A DNA stretch of 28,499 nucleotides, taken from positions 1 through 28,499 of the forward strand of contig JBBRWA010000036.1 of assembly GCA_038246345.1 (NCBI GenBank). The letters are read 5' to 3'. The stretch comes from M3007 sp038246345 (GTDB lineage: Bacteria > Bacteroidota > Bacteroidia > Chitinophagales > Saprospiraceae). The notes beneath the pieces were generated by a model. It searched no databases. It was not told the origin of the DNA and saw only the letters and a list, made by a program, of their open reading frames with translations. Every line of letters starts with the position of its first letter. Positions within the stretch are counted from its first letter, which is position 1. Positions 14,193-22,280 of this stretch are shown piece by piece. A program made the position numbers and the translations under genes.

Positions 14193-14813
14193 TTAGAATT
14201 TCTTCACCTCCATCCTAAATTTCCCCTCCGTAAAAGCAATACTATCTGGCACAACTACTCCAGAGGGTTGCCACCCTGCATTTGGCTTCTTTTTGGTAAA
14301 CATCTGGAACCTTCCTTCTACAATCTTTGTCAAAGTATCATAGGCTATTACCTCTATGTAATGATCGTTTCTCAACGTATCCAGAAAAAAATTGCCAATG
14401 GGCTGATCTACTTCAAACATCATTCCGAAAGAGCCATTTGGTATTTTATTAGGGTATAGCGAAGCAACAGATGGCCAAAACTCAAAGGAGTCTTTACCTG
14501 GCTTGCATGGAATATCATCCAATTGAAATGATTGCGTTACACCGTTAGCATATACCTGCCTGGTAGCAATCAGAAAAGTGCCTTCCAGGTGGGAAAACCA
14601 TGCGTTAAAAGGGACATCCCATTTTTGGCCGTTTTTCAGAACTGAAACTTTCCCCAATCCAATAATATGGGGATCAACAGGTTGAGAAATAATGGTGTCA
14701 ATTGGTTCGACAGGGACATCTACAATAGGAGCGTCGCTTTTTTTGCAGGTAGGCAGGCACATAAAAATACCCGCGAAGAAAAATATGGTGAGGGCTTTCA
14801 TAGAATTTATCAT
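14193..14813 (-). CDS. Hypothetical lipoprotein (DUF6252-like)
   Basis: A 206-residue protein with a lipoprotein signal peptide: a hydrophobic stretch (ALTIFFFAGIFMCL) ending at a lipobox-like LPTC, with C23 the likely lipidated cysteine. The mature part starts with a Pro/Val/Asp-rich linker, then a beta-rich domain beginning GKVSVLKNGQKWDVPFNAWF and ending with a strand such as EGRFQMF and ITEGKF-like FTEGKFRMEV. This pattern (N-G-x-x-W near the start, a closing G-x-F strand) resembles the DUF6252 family of Bacteroidota lipoproteins; that assignment is tentative. The start codon overlaps the stop codon of the lipid kinase gene as TAATG, so the two are co-transcribed and probably translationally coupled. 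A second ATG four codons in (MKALTIFF) gives a more standard signal peptide. Confidence 0.72.
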   Translation of the reverse strand: MINSMKALTIFFFAGIFMCLPTCKKSDAPIVDVPVEPIDTIISQPVDPHIIGLGKVSVLKNGQKWDVPFNAWFSHLEGTFLIATRQVYANGVTQSFQLDDIPCKPGKDSFEFWPSVASLYPNKIPNGSFGMMFEVDQPIGNFFLDTLRNDHYIEVIAYDTLTKIVEGRFQMFTKKKPNAGWQPSGVVVPDSIAFTEGKFRMEVKKF

Positions 14814-15781
14814 TACACTGCAATTTTAAGCGCTTTTTCCAGTATTTCAAAACTAACCGGCGTCTCCCCCAAAAACTCCCCATCCGCCTCCAACAAAGTG
14901 GGCGTATCACCTACCTGCGATACCTTGATAGACCGCGCCTGGCAACCCGTCACCTTCGAATGTTTCAGCAAGGAACCATTGTAAAAACGCGGCGTTTGCA
15001 GCATCACTTCCAGTTTTGAAATCTCCCGGGCATAGGTGAGTGCAAACAAGCCATCATCTGGCACGGCCTGCGGCACGAGTTGCATCCCGCCGCCAGAGTA
15101 ACGGCACAATCCCACATTGATGGTATAGAAATAATCTTCTGCCACCTGGCCGTCGTATTCAATTCTGGCTTTTGTAAGCTTGTATTGCCAGAGGTATTGC
15201 GCCACTGCCAACAGGTATTGGGTTTTGTTGCTGACGGGTTTTTCCAGCAGCTTTTTTCCGATAAATCCGTCGTAAGCCATTCCCGCCACGTTCACAAAAT
15301 AGCGGGAATCAGGCTGGCCATCGCGCATAAAATGTGCCAGACCAATATCTTGCAACACCGTTTCCAGCTGATTCAACCGCTGCAATCGAAGCGTGGGGTC
15401 GTGTGGAATCCCGTATTGCCTGGCCCAGTCGTTGCCCGTACCGTAAGGCAGCAAGGCGTAAGTAATCTCGCCCGGCGGCACAAATGTCTGCTTGAAAATA
15501 CCGTTTACGATCTCGTGGTTGGTGCCATCACCGCCGATACCCAGGATGTTCCTGCCGCCGTTCAAGAGCGCATTTTCTACAAGGCGGGCGGCATGGCCTG
15601 GGTACTCGGTAAATTGCACGTTGTACGAAAAGCCAAGTGCTTGCAGCGTTTGCTCAATTTTGGGCCAGTCGCGTTCCATCGCGCCGCCGTGCGCGGTTGG
15701 GTTGGCGATGATGTGCCAAAAAGGGGTTTCTGGTTTATGGTTTCCGGTTTCCGGTTGCGCGCTGCTCATTGTATGTTTCAT
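14813..15781 (-). CDS. Diacylglycerol kinase family lipid kinase (DagK/YegS type)
   Basis: A 322-residue soluble lipid kinase of the DAGK catalytic family, which phosphorylates diacylglycerol or a sphingoid/lipid alcohol with ATP at the inner membrane face. Visible motifs are the nucleotide-binding IIANPTAHGG (about 25-34), GGDGTNHEIVNGIF (about 83-96, the GGDGT signature), LPYGTGNDWARQYGIP (about 107-122), and a C-terminal VGDTPTLLEADGEFLGETPVSFEI with the conserved D-G-E. The N-terminal extension MKHTMSSAQPETGNHKPETP is encoded partly by a repeated DNA motif and is absent from typical members, which start just before the first strand; no alternative ATG is available downstream of it. It is 40 bases downstream of the amylase gene and overlaps the lipoprotein gene by one base. 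Confidence 0.9.
   Translation of the reverse strand: MKHTMSSAQPETGNHKPETPFWHIIANPTAHGGAMERDWPKIEQTLQALGFSYNVQFTEYPGHAARLVENALLNGGRNILGIGGDGTNHEIVNGIFKQTFVPPGEITYALLPYGTGNDWARQYGIPHDPTLRLQRLNQLETVLQDIGLAHFMRDGQPDSRYFVNVAGMAYDGFIGKKLLEKPVSNKTQYLLAVAQYLWQYKLTKARIEYDGQVAEDYFYTINVGLCRYSGGGMQLVPQAVPDDGLFALTYAREISKLEVMLQTPRFYNGSLLKHSKVTGCQARSIKVSQVGDTPTLLEADGEFLGETPVSFEILEKALKIAV
15725..15756. repeat. GGTTTC-type repeat inside the 5' end of the lipid kinase gene
   Basis: On the plus strand it reads as successive GGTTT steps (GGTTTCT, GGTTTAT, GGTTTCC, GGTTTCC, GGTT), a pattern like dispersed Bacteroidota intergenic repeats. Here it is translated on the minus strand as PETGNHKPET. Confidence 0.6.
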
Positions 15782-15821
15782 AACGCTTGGCTATTTTTCC
15801 TGCAAGTGCCCCGCCGACCAC

Positions 15822-18659
15822 CTATATTTTTACCAGCTTTCTGGTTGAAACCCCACCTTTGGCATCGCGCAGCACGGCAAAATAAACGCCCGGCTGCCAG
15901 TTGGGTGACTTGATTTCTACTTGCTGCGCACCGGCAGGCAAGTTGTCAAAATGCTGTCGCTCCAACACTTTTCCAGCCATATCGCGAATCTCCAGATAAA
16001 TGTCCGTGTTTTCCAGCAAGGAGAAATTCAACCAAAACAAGTCCTGCACCGGATTGGGTTGAATGGCGAAATACGACAAAGCGCCTACGGGCGCAGTCTT
16101 CACGGGCAGCTGCACATAAGGCGGTAAGGCTATCACTTTATCGAGATATAAGCGGTATGCTCCAGGCGCTAAACTAAAAGATGTCGGCACCCCAGAGCCT
16201 ACAAACAAGGTATCGCCCGAGTAATATTCATACCAAAAACCGGTATGCTGAAAAGCTGGGTTGCTTACCGTGGTTGCAGTAGTGCCCACGTTGGCAAATA
16301 CCGCTACGTTGAGGTCGCTGCCATTCAGGAAAATACTGCGCACCTGGCCGCTGCTGATATTTGCTTGAAAATTTGTGGTTTCAAACACATCGTGGCTTTT
16401 GCGCAATTGGAGCAACGCTGCCGTGGCATCGTACAAATGCCGACGGTATGGGTCGTTGAAATAATCCCAGCGGATGGGCTTGGGGTCTGTGCGACAGTTG
16501 TTGTTTACGGTGCCATTTTCACAATAATTGATCGGAAAATCATAGCCAACTTCTCCGAACTGCCAAAGCATTTTCGGTCCCGGAACGGTAAAAAAAAGGT
16601 TGTTGAGCATTTCAATGCGCGGCATCGCAATGGGTAAAGTTCGCAAGTTGTAGCCTGGCACGGAGGCGTTGGCATATGTTTTCAGTTCATACGCAATGCG
16701 GTCTTCATCGTGGCTTTCCATGTAGCCTATCAGGTGCGGCACCGACCAGCCGCGCTGCTTGTAATTTACTCCACTAAGGTTGGAAGTCGTGTTAAAGCCC
16801 AGGGAGAGGTCTTTGTAGGCACCCCATATATTTCCCCAGAGCATCATGCCGTATTCAGCGAGCTCTTTTTCCTCAGTGTTGTCTGCGAAATGTTCGAGTA
16901 TTACGTAAAACCCAGGGTCTATGCCCCAAATGAAATTAGCGTAATCTTTCCAAATAGCTACACGGGAAGCATCGTAAGCACCCCATGCCCCTACATTGCC
17001 GAGCGTGTTTTTCTGGGTAAATCCTTTTGACAAATCAAATCGAAAGCCATCCACCCGGAACTCTGTTATCCAATATTTGACGCAGTTTTTCAGGTATGCT
17101 TTGGTGGCCTGCGATTCGTGGTTGAAATCGTTGAAAACGTTGAAATCGTGGGTCGCCGACGGGTTGAGCCAGGGGTTGTCGGCAGCGGGACGGTTGTTCG
17201 CGCTGTCCCAGTACAGTTGCGCGAGCGGACTAGCCCCAGTCGCCTGGTTGAACACCACGTCGAGGATGACCGCGATGCCACGCTGGTGACAGGCATCAAT
17301 AACTGTTTTGAGGGCTTCTGCCGAGCCGTAGTATTTGTCCAGTGCTTTGTGAAATGCAGGGCCGTAACCCCAGTTGATGTTACCGTCGAACTCATTTACG
17401 GGCATCAATTCTATAGCCGTGACACCGAGCCTGTCCAGGTAATTTAGGGTATCCAGCAGCGTCGGGTAATCGTGGCGGCTGATGAAATCGCGCATCAGCA
17501 GTTCATACACCACCAGGTCAGTTTTTTTAGGACGGGTGTAGTTATTGGCCTGCCAGATGAAAGGCTGTTGATTGGTTTGCAGCACCGAAACCGCTCCCGT
17601 GGTTTTTCCTGTTGGGTATGCAGGCAGGTTTGGAAAAGTCAATGCCGGGATAAAAGCATCGTTCCAGGGATCGAGCACGAGGGTGCTGAGCGGGTCGGCG
17701 ATTTTTAGCGTACCGTTGACTAAATACTGAAAACGAACAGGCTGGCCAGCCGGCACGCCCACCAGGTCAATCCACCAGGTCTTGCCGTCAAGGCTGCGGC
17801 GCATTTGGTAGTTGTCTGCAGGCTGCCAGGCATTGAAATCTCCGAGCACATGCACGATTTGTTTGTTGGGAGCGTACAACGACAGCCGCACATCGCCGTT
17901 GGGCAAATAATTGATCCCCAACTCGGTGCCGACAGGCGGGTTTTGTTCCATGACACCGCCCGGTGCAAGGAACCAAAAAGTGGAAGTGTCATTTTCGGTA
18001 GCAGTAGTTGCCACAAAATCAACTTTATGCAAACCGGGCGTTGTCACATCCACGGTGCCCGTCAGAATCTGAGGGTTGAGGCTTGTTGTCACCAGGGTGC
18101 CATTGTCGTAAAGATTCAGCGTAGCTGGCAAAGAAGAAACTGCAACGGCGTCAATTGATTCCCCGACATTTTTTAAAAAAAAGCTCTCTGTCGGCTGGTT
18201 AAACCGTGTTTGCAGCGGCCCTCCAACGGGATACACTTCGTAAAACATGTCGCTCCCATCGGCAGCCCGGCCTACGATGCTGCCGCCTGCATTCCTGAAA
18301 ACAAAAGCCATTTTCAGCACCGTTTCATTCTGCGGAATGCCGAAAAAAGTGCGGATATTGAACGTTTTTGACCAAAGGTTAGGCCCTATGTTCGTCATCA
18401 TCGCGGCGGCATTGTTGGTGCCCCAGGTGGTAGCAACGCGTTTCCAGTCCGCCGGACCAGTGCTCAGGTTGGTGATTACGCCCAGATGTGCCCACACAGG
18501 CGACACATTTAACAAAGCGCCATTGCCCGCTGCTGCGTTGTAATAGATGGTCACATTGTCTTCCACCGTTGGGAAAGCAGGCTCGCAAGTGACCTGAGCG
18601 TGGATTGTGTTGAAAAAGCTGCTGAGCAGGAGGATGATAAGGAGGCGTTGGTAGTGCAT
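15822..18659 (-). CDS. Secreted GH13 alpha-amylase family protein with T9SS sorting tail
   Basis: A 945-residue secreted starch-active enzyme. The signal peptide is residues 1-21 (ending NTIHA). An N-terminal beta domain runs about 22-235. A CBM48-like domain follows with GDFNAWQPADNYQMRRSLDG (273-292). The GH13 barrel runs about 375-760: region I DVVFNQ (467-472), region II GFRFD with nucleophile D542, region III ILEH with acid E589, and region IV SHDED with H650 and D651. Region I has Gln472 where most GH13 members have His. A C-terminal beta domain is followed by a T9SS type A sorting domain from about 864 (FAIQPNPVQD to STRKLVKI), which directs export across the outer membrane. It is first in an apparent operon with the lipid kinase and lipoprotein. 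A 12-bp perfect inverted repeat lies just upstream of the start. The exact subfamily and specificity (amylase, pullulanase-like, neopullulanase) are not resolved. Confidence 0.92.
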   Translation of the reverse strand: MHYQRLLIILLLSSFFNTIHAQVTCEPAFPTVEDNVTIYYNAAAGNGALLNVSPVWAHLGVITNLSTGPADWKRVATTWGTNNAAAMMTNIGPNLWSKTFNIRTFFGIPQNETVLKMAFVFRNAGGSIVGRAADGSDMFYEVYPVGGPLQTRFNQPTESFFLKNVGESIDAVAVSSLPATLNLYDNGTLVTTSLNPQILTGTVDVTTPGLHKVDFVATTATENDTSTFWFLAPGGVMEQNPPVGTELGINYLPNGDVRLSLYAPNKQIVHVLGDFNAWQPADNYQMRRSLDGKTWWIDLVGVPAGQPVRFQYLVNGTLKIADPLSTLVLDPWNDAFIPALTFPNLPAYPTGKTTGAVSVLQTNQQPFIWQANNYTRPKKTDLVVYELLMRDFISRHDYPTLLDTLNYLDRLGVTAIELMPVNEFDGNINWGYGPAFHKALDKYYGSAEALKTVIDACHQRGIAVILDVVFNQATGASPLAQLYWDSANNRPAADNPWLNPSATHDFNVFNDFNHESQATKAYLKNCVKYWITEFRVDGFRFDLSKGFTQKNTLGNVGAWGAYDASRVAIWKDYANFIWGIDPGFYVILEHFADNTEEKELAEYGMMLWGNIWGAYKDLSLGFNTTSNLSGVNYKQRGWSVPHLIGYMESHDEDRIAYELKTYANASVPGYNLRTLPIAMPRIEMLNNLFFTVPGPKMLWQFGEVGYDFPINYCENGTVNNNCRTDPKPIRWDYFNDPYRRHLYDATAALLQLRKSHDVFETTNFQANISSGQVRSIFLNGSDLNVAVFANVGTTATTVSNPAFQHTGFWYEYYSGDTLFVGSGVPTSFSLAPGAYRLYLDKVIALPPYVQLPVKTAPVGALSYFAIQPNPVQDLFWLNFSLLENTDIYLEIRDMAGKVLERQHFDNLPAGAQQVEIKSPNWQPGVYFAVLRDAKGGVSTRKLVKI

Positions 18660-18676
18660 AATCGGATTTTTTATGG

Positions 18677-18712
18677 GGCGTTTGAAAGATACCTAGTTGT
18701 CTTTCAAACGCC
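18677..18712. promoter_or_regulatory. Perfect 12-bp inverted repeat upstream of the amylase gene
   Basis: GGCGTTTGAAAG (18677-18688) is an exact inverted copy of CTTTCAAACGCC (18701-18712) with a 12-base spacer, ending 18 bases upstream of the ATG at 18659. A near match to the -7 element (TATCTTTC, minus strand, 18684-18691) lies inside it. It could be a regulator-binding site or a leader hairpin; there is no U-run to make it a terminator on the minus strand. Confidence 0.5.
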
Positions 18713-18720
18713 ACTAAGTC

Positions 18721-18760
18721 AAAAAAAATCCTATTTCACCAATGGATGGTAAAATAGGAT
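18721..18760 (-). terminator. Rho-independent terminator of proS
   Basis: Read on the minus strand, ATCCTATTT and AAATAGGAT (18752-18760 and 18728-18736) form a stem extended by ACC/GGT pairs past one mismatch, and the second arm runs straight into eight T residues. It starts 42 bases after the proS stop codon. Confidence 0.85.
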
Positions 18761-18801
18761 AGGGTGGTTTCGGGGTAAAGATACTGTCTAAATTAGTTAT
18801 T

Positions 18802-20268
18802 TCAATACGCTTTCGCAAACAACACCCTCCGCCCACTCTTCTTCCCCGTCAATATACAAGCGCCCTCCTCTTCCTCCCAGCCAATCGGAATACAGCGAAT
18901 CGTCGCCTTAGTCTTTTCCTTGATTTCAAGTTCTGTTTCCGTCGTGCCATCCCAATGGGCATACACAAAACCGCCTTTGTTTTCCAGCACGTTCACAAAG
19001 TCATCCCAGTTGTCGGCCTTGGTGATGTGCTCATCGCGGTGTGCTTTGGCGCGGTCGAACAGGTTCTGCTGGATTTCTTCGAGCAGGTTGGCGATGTAAT
19101 CCGCGATGCCGTCGAGCGGCACGTTTACTTTTGTTTTGTTGTCGCGGCGGGCCACTTCCACCTGATTGGCGGCGAGGTCGCGCTGGCCAAGGCCGAGGCG
19201 AACCGGGATACCAATCATTTCGTATTCGGCGAATTTGAAGCCCGGGCGGTTCTGGTCGTCGTTGTCTATTTTTACGCGCACACCTTTAGCCTTGAGGGCA
19301 GCCGCAATTTTGTCGGCTGCTTCCGTGAGCTCAGGGGATGGCTTTGGAATCGGTATGATCACCACTTGAATGTTGGCGAGTTTTGGGGGAATAATCAGAC
19401 CTTCATCATCGGAGTGGGTCATGATGAGACCGCCTATAAGCCGCGTAGAAACGCCCCAGGATGTAGCATACACGTACTCCTGCTTATTTTCCTTGTTCAA
19501 AAACTGCACTTCAAAAGCCTTGGCAAAATTCTGACCCAGGTAATGGGAAGTACCTGCTTGCAGGGCTTTTCCATCTTGCATCAATGCTTCAATGCAATAC
19601 GTTTCTTCAGCACCGGCAAAGCGCTCATTGGCCGATTTGATGCCTTTGATAACAGGCATGGCCATCCACTCTTCTGCGAACTGTGCGTACAAATCCAAAA
19701 TGGTCAGCGTCTCCGCGACAGCTTCTTCTGAGGTTGCGTGTGCTGTATGCCCTTCTTGCCACAGGAATTCCGTGGTGCGCAAGAAAGGGCGTGTGCGCAT
19801 TTCCCAACGCACCACATTGGCCCATTGGTTGATGAGCAACGGCAGATCGCGGTAGCTTTTGATCCAGTCGCGGTAGGTGTTCCAGATAATGGTTTCAGAC
19901 GTTGGGCGCACGATGAGCTCTTCTTCCAGTTTTGCATCAGGATCTACGATCACCCCGCCGCCATTGGGATCGTTCATGAGGCGGTAGTGGGTCACCACGG
20001 CGCATTCTTTGGCAAAACCTTCCACGTGGGCGGCTTCTTTGCTCAAAAAGCTTTTTGGGATAAAGAGCGGGAAGTATGCATTTACATGCCCGGTTTCTTT
20101 AAACATAGCGTCGAGCGCGTCGCGCATGCGCTCCCATATACTGAAGCCATGGGGCTTGATTACCATGCAACCACGCACGGGAGAATTGTCGGCCAAGCGG
20201 GCCTTTTGAACAATATCGAGGTACCACTGCGAGTAATCTTCTGATCGGGGTGTAATTTCCTTTGCCAT
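18802..20268 (-). CDS. proS: Prolyl-tRNA synthetase, archaeal/eukaryotic type
   Basis: Class II aminoacyl-tRNA synthetase that charges tRNA-Pro with proline. The 488-residue length, absence of the bacterial INS editing insertion, and the C-terminus ending FAKAY mark it as the archaeal/eukaryotic-like ProRS form, which is common in Bacteroidota. Motif 2 is in the stretch with RPTSETIIWNTYRDWIKSY and VVRWEMRTRPFLRTTEFLWQ, and motif 3 is GGLIMTHSDDEGLIIPP. The anticodon-binding domain (KLANIQVVIIPIP...) and a C-terminal domain follow. The start at 20268 (MAKEITPRSEDYSQWY) is the standard family opening. A strong terminator follows the stop codon, and the upstream gap contains tandem and palindromic repeats, so it is probably a single-gene transcript. 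Confidence 0.96.
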   Translation of the reverse strand: MAKEITPRSEDYSQWYLDIVQKARLADNSPVRGCMVIKPHGFSIWERMRDALDAMFKETGHVNAYFPLFIPKSFLSKEAAHVEGFAKECAVVTHYRLMNDPNGGGVIVDPDAKLEEELIVRPTSETIIWNTYRDWIKSYRDLPLLINQWANVVRWEMRTRPFLRTTEFLWQEGHTAHATSEEAVAETLTILDLYAQFAEEWMAMPVIKGIKSANERFAGAEETYCIEALMQDGKALQAGTSHYLGQNFAKAFEVQFLNKENKQEYVYATSWGVSTRLIGGLIMTHSDDEGLIIPPKLANIQVVIIPIPKPSPELTEAADKIAAALKAKGVRVKIDNDDQNRPGFKFAEYEMIGIPVRLGLGQRDLAANQVEVARRDNKTKVNVPLDGIADYIANLLEEIQQNLFDRAKAHRDEHITKADNWDDFVNVLENKGGFVYAHWDGTTETELEIKEKTKATIRCIPIGWEEEEGACILTGKKSGRRVLFAKAY

Positions 20269-20325
20269 AAAACTTGATGCTTGATGCTGGATGTTGGATA
20301 CTTGATGCGAGATACTTGATGCTTT
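20268..20325. repeat. Short tandem repeat, CTTGATGC type
   Basis: Degenerate copies of CTTGATGC and GGATACTTGATGC follow one another immediately upstream of proS. They are too short and irregular for a CRISPR array and lack spacers of constant length. Confidence 0.7.
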
Positions 20326-20327
20326 AC

Positions 20328-20352
20328 CCGCCGAAGCCTTTGGCGTAGGCGG
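20328..20352. repeat. Intergenic palindrome CCGCC...GGCGG
   Basis: The arms CCGCC and GCC pair with GGC and GGCGG around a TTT loop, with two mismatched positions. On RNA this would be a stable hairpin in the leader of a proS transcript if that starts far upstream. Confidence 0.65.
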
Positions 20353-20687
20353 ACTGTCCCAAATATTGTATCAAATGCTGCTTTCCAATGTGTATTGTTG
20401 AGTAATATTGATGAATGTTAGGTTTTGTGGTTCAATAAGCACTATTTAAGGTACTAGGGGCTGTTCAAACGCTCGTTTTTGGTTAAAAGTGGGTTAATCC
20501 TTAAAAAAGCGCGTAACTTTAAGGAGTTTTATTTGTCTGAATAATGTCTGAACTTTGAAGGCAAAATGCTGAAATCAACGCGATCAAATTAAGACTTTAA
20601 CAAATATCGCCCTTTTAATCAGCAGCTTAACCAACTTTAACCATCACATTTTCAGCATTTAATGTCCCATTAACCAAAAAAAGTGCG

Positions 20688-20695
20688 CAAAGGTA
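20688..20695 (-). promoter_or_regulatory. Possible minus-strand -7 element
   Basis: Minus strand TACCTTTG, a full TAnnTTTG match followed by CGCAC. If used for proS it would give a leader of roughly 410 bases that includes both upstream repeats. No -33 element is clear. Confidence 0.3.
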
Positions 20696-20696
20696 A

Positions 20697-20704
20697 TATT
20701 TTTG
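20697..20704 (+). promoter_or_regulatory. Possible -7 element for the low-complexity secreted protein gene
   Basis: TATTTTTG matches TAnnTTTG, 51 bases before the ATG at 20755. The 14-base string TATTTTTGACCCTA here occurs again at 28392-28405, upstream of another secreted-protein gene. Confidence 0.4.
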
Positions 20705-20754
20705 ACCCTAGAAACTTGCGCACCGGAACACTCGCAAATTTACAACCACACACC

Positions 20755-22179
20755 ATGAACGTAAAAAATATTGCTTCGCTCTGGGTTCTTGTCGGACTGC
20801 TCTCTTTCGCGTTTAACTCAAACGTTGAAGCACAGGACGACCTTTACTACAACCCGTCCACCGACGCTACGGCGCCGACCTATTCAAACGAGTACACTGA
20901 ACAGAACAACGTCACGCGTCGTTACAACGAAGATGATGGGTATTCTGATGAGGACAATGATTACGCCTACGAGTATTCTTCTCGCATCCGACGTTTTCAC
21001 CGCCCAGCCCGAACGATAGACTATTACGATCCGTTTTTCGCAGACATGTACTTCTATGACCCCTTCTTTTCACCAGGGATGTCCATTTATACTTTCGGCT
21101 ACAACGACTTCTGGTCTTATCGCCGCTGGCAGCGCCAAAACCGCTGGAACAACTTTAACAACTTCAACAACGGCTTCGGAATGGGCTGGAACAGCTGGGG
21201 TTGGAATAGTTGCTACTCCGGGTTCAATGCCTGGAACAACCCTTGGGCCATGAACAACTACTTCTACGACCCATACTGGACTGTCAACGGGTACAACCCA
21301 TATTTTGGCAATAATTTTGGCAACAACTGGGTGGACAACAACTATTATTACAATAATGGTTCCAATGGTGGAAATAATGGCGGTAACAATGGCGGCTATT
21401 CTCCACAAACCTATACCGGCCCACGCCGTAACGGTTCTTCGGTGAATCCTGGCTATGCACGCCTACCAGAAACCAATGGCCGCTTGACCACAGCTGAAAA
21501 GCATGTACCAGTGGTTGAAAAGTCTGCGCGGGTTGGCCGCACTGCTGGCGATTATGAAAGCCCTTCAACAATCAGTCCAGCTACACGCAACGACAGCCCT
21601 GCTGGCCGCAACAAAGGTAATGCCAATGGCACTGTTCGGGGCGTTGAAAGCCCACGCAACATTGAAAGCGCTGAAAAGCCTTCGACACGAGGTGCCGATC
21701 CAACAGGCCGTACCCCCGAAGCGACCCCACGCCGCTCCACCGAGCCAACAGGCCGCAGCCAAGATGTAACGCCAAGCCGTCGTGATCCAGCCACGCGTGG
21801 AAATGACGGCGGCTACACGCCTAGCCGTACCCCTGAAGCGACCCCTCCATCACGCACAAGCAAGCCACGCCCAACCCGCCGCAGCAACGAAGGCGCTACC
21901 ACGCCACGCCGCCGCGAATCATCGCAGCAGGAATCTGGCCGGAGTCGTAGCGCAGAAGAACGCAGCGCTTCCCCAAGTCGTAGCAGCGAAAGCCGCTCGG
22001 AAAGCCGCTCAAGCCGTAGCGAAAGCAGCAGCCCCAGGTCTTATGATTCAGGCTCGTCGCGCGGCAGCAGCAACTCTGGCAGCAGTGGTCGCAGCTCCTC
22101 TGGCAGCAGTGGCAGCGGCTCGTCCGGTGGCGGCAGCAAATCAAGCGGCAGCAAATCCGGCGGAGGCCGCGGAAATTAA
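20755..22179 (+). CDS. Secreted low-complexity protein (Asn/Trp/Tyr-rich core, Ser/Arg-rich tail)
   Basis: A 474-residue protein starting at the ATG at 20755; an open frame extends upstream, but this ATG begins the signal peptide MNVKNIASLWVLVGLLSFAF ending in VEAQ. The mature protein has an acidic Tyr/Asp/Asn region, then an aromatic- and Asn-rich block with FWSYRRWQRQNRWNN, GMGWNSWGWNS and NNYYYNNG, then a long Arg/Ser/Thr/Pro/Glu tail with repeated GRTPEATP/RRSTEPTGR-like steps, ending in SGSSGSGSSGGGSKSSGSKS. No globular domain or catalytic motif is visible. Similar secreted, compositionally biased proteins are common hypotheticals in Bacteroidota, and the function is unknown. The tail is basic and probably disordered, suggesting an envelope or matrix role; that is speculation. 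A strong hairpin terminator follows. Confidence 0.75.
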   Translation: MNVKNIASLWVLVGLLSFAFNSNVEAQDDLYYNPSTDATAPTYSNEYTEQNNVTRRYNEDDGYSDEDNDYAYEYSSRIRRFHRPARTIDYYDPFFADMYFYDPFFSPGMSIYTFGYNDFWSYRRWQRQNRWNNFNNFNNGFGMGWNSWGWNSCYSGFNAWNNPWAMNNYFYDPYWTVNGYNPYFGNNFGNNWVDNNYYYNNGSNGGNNGGNNGGYSPQTYTGPRRNGSSVNPGYARLPETNGRLTTAEKHVPVVEKSARVGRTAGDYESPSTISPATRNDSPAGRNKGNANGTVRGVESPRNIESAEKPSTRGADPTGRTPEATPRRSTEPTGRSQDVTPSRRDPATRGNDGGYTPSRTPEATPPSRTSKPRPTRRSNEGATTPRRRESSQQESGRSRSAEERSASPSRSSESRSESRSSRSESSSPRSYDSGSSRGSSNSGSSGRSSSGSSGSGSSGGGSKSSGSKSGGGRGN

Positions 22180-22224
22180 TTAGCAATGCGCTAGCGCAGC
22201 TTGCATACAAAGCCCTTGATTACC

Positions 22225-22268
22225 AATGGGTGGAAACTGGTGCCCGACACCTTTCCACCCATTTTTTT
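22225..22268 (+). terminator. Rho-independent terminator after the low-complexity gene
   Basis: A 12-bp perfect stem (22225-22236 with 22252-22263, AATGGGTGGAAA and TTTCCACCCATT) encloses a loop that itself has GGTG/CACC, and is followed by a T-run to 22268. It starts 46 bases after the stop codon at 22179. Confidence 0.88.
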
Positions 22269-22280
22269 AACCAAGCTTAA

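Larger units (their letters stand above)
20269..20754. other. Repeat-bearing intergenic region between divergent proS and the low-complexity gene
   Basis: No gene is seen. Near proS (20268-20325) are repeated CTTGATGC / GGATACTTGATGC steps, then the near-palindrome CCGCCGAAGCC TTT GGCGTAGGCGG (20328-20352). Both resemble dispersed repeats of this phylum. The rest (20353-20680) is AT-rich unique sequence, ending in two opposed -7-like elements listed separately. Confidence 0.7.

Noticed and set aside
20268..20325. CRISPR-like array
   Set aside because: The repeats are 8-13 bases, degenerate and adjacent, without spacers or cas genes.
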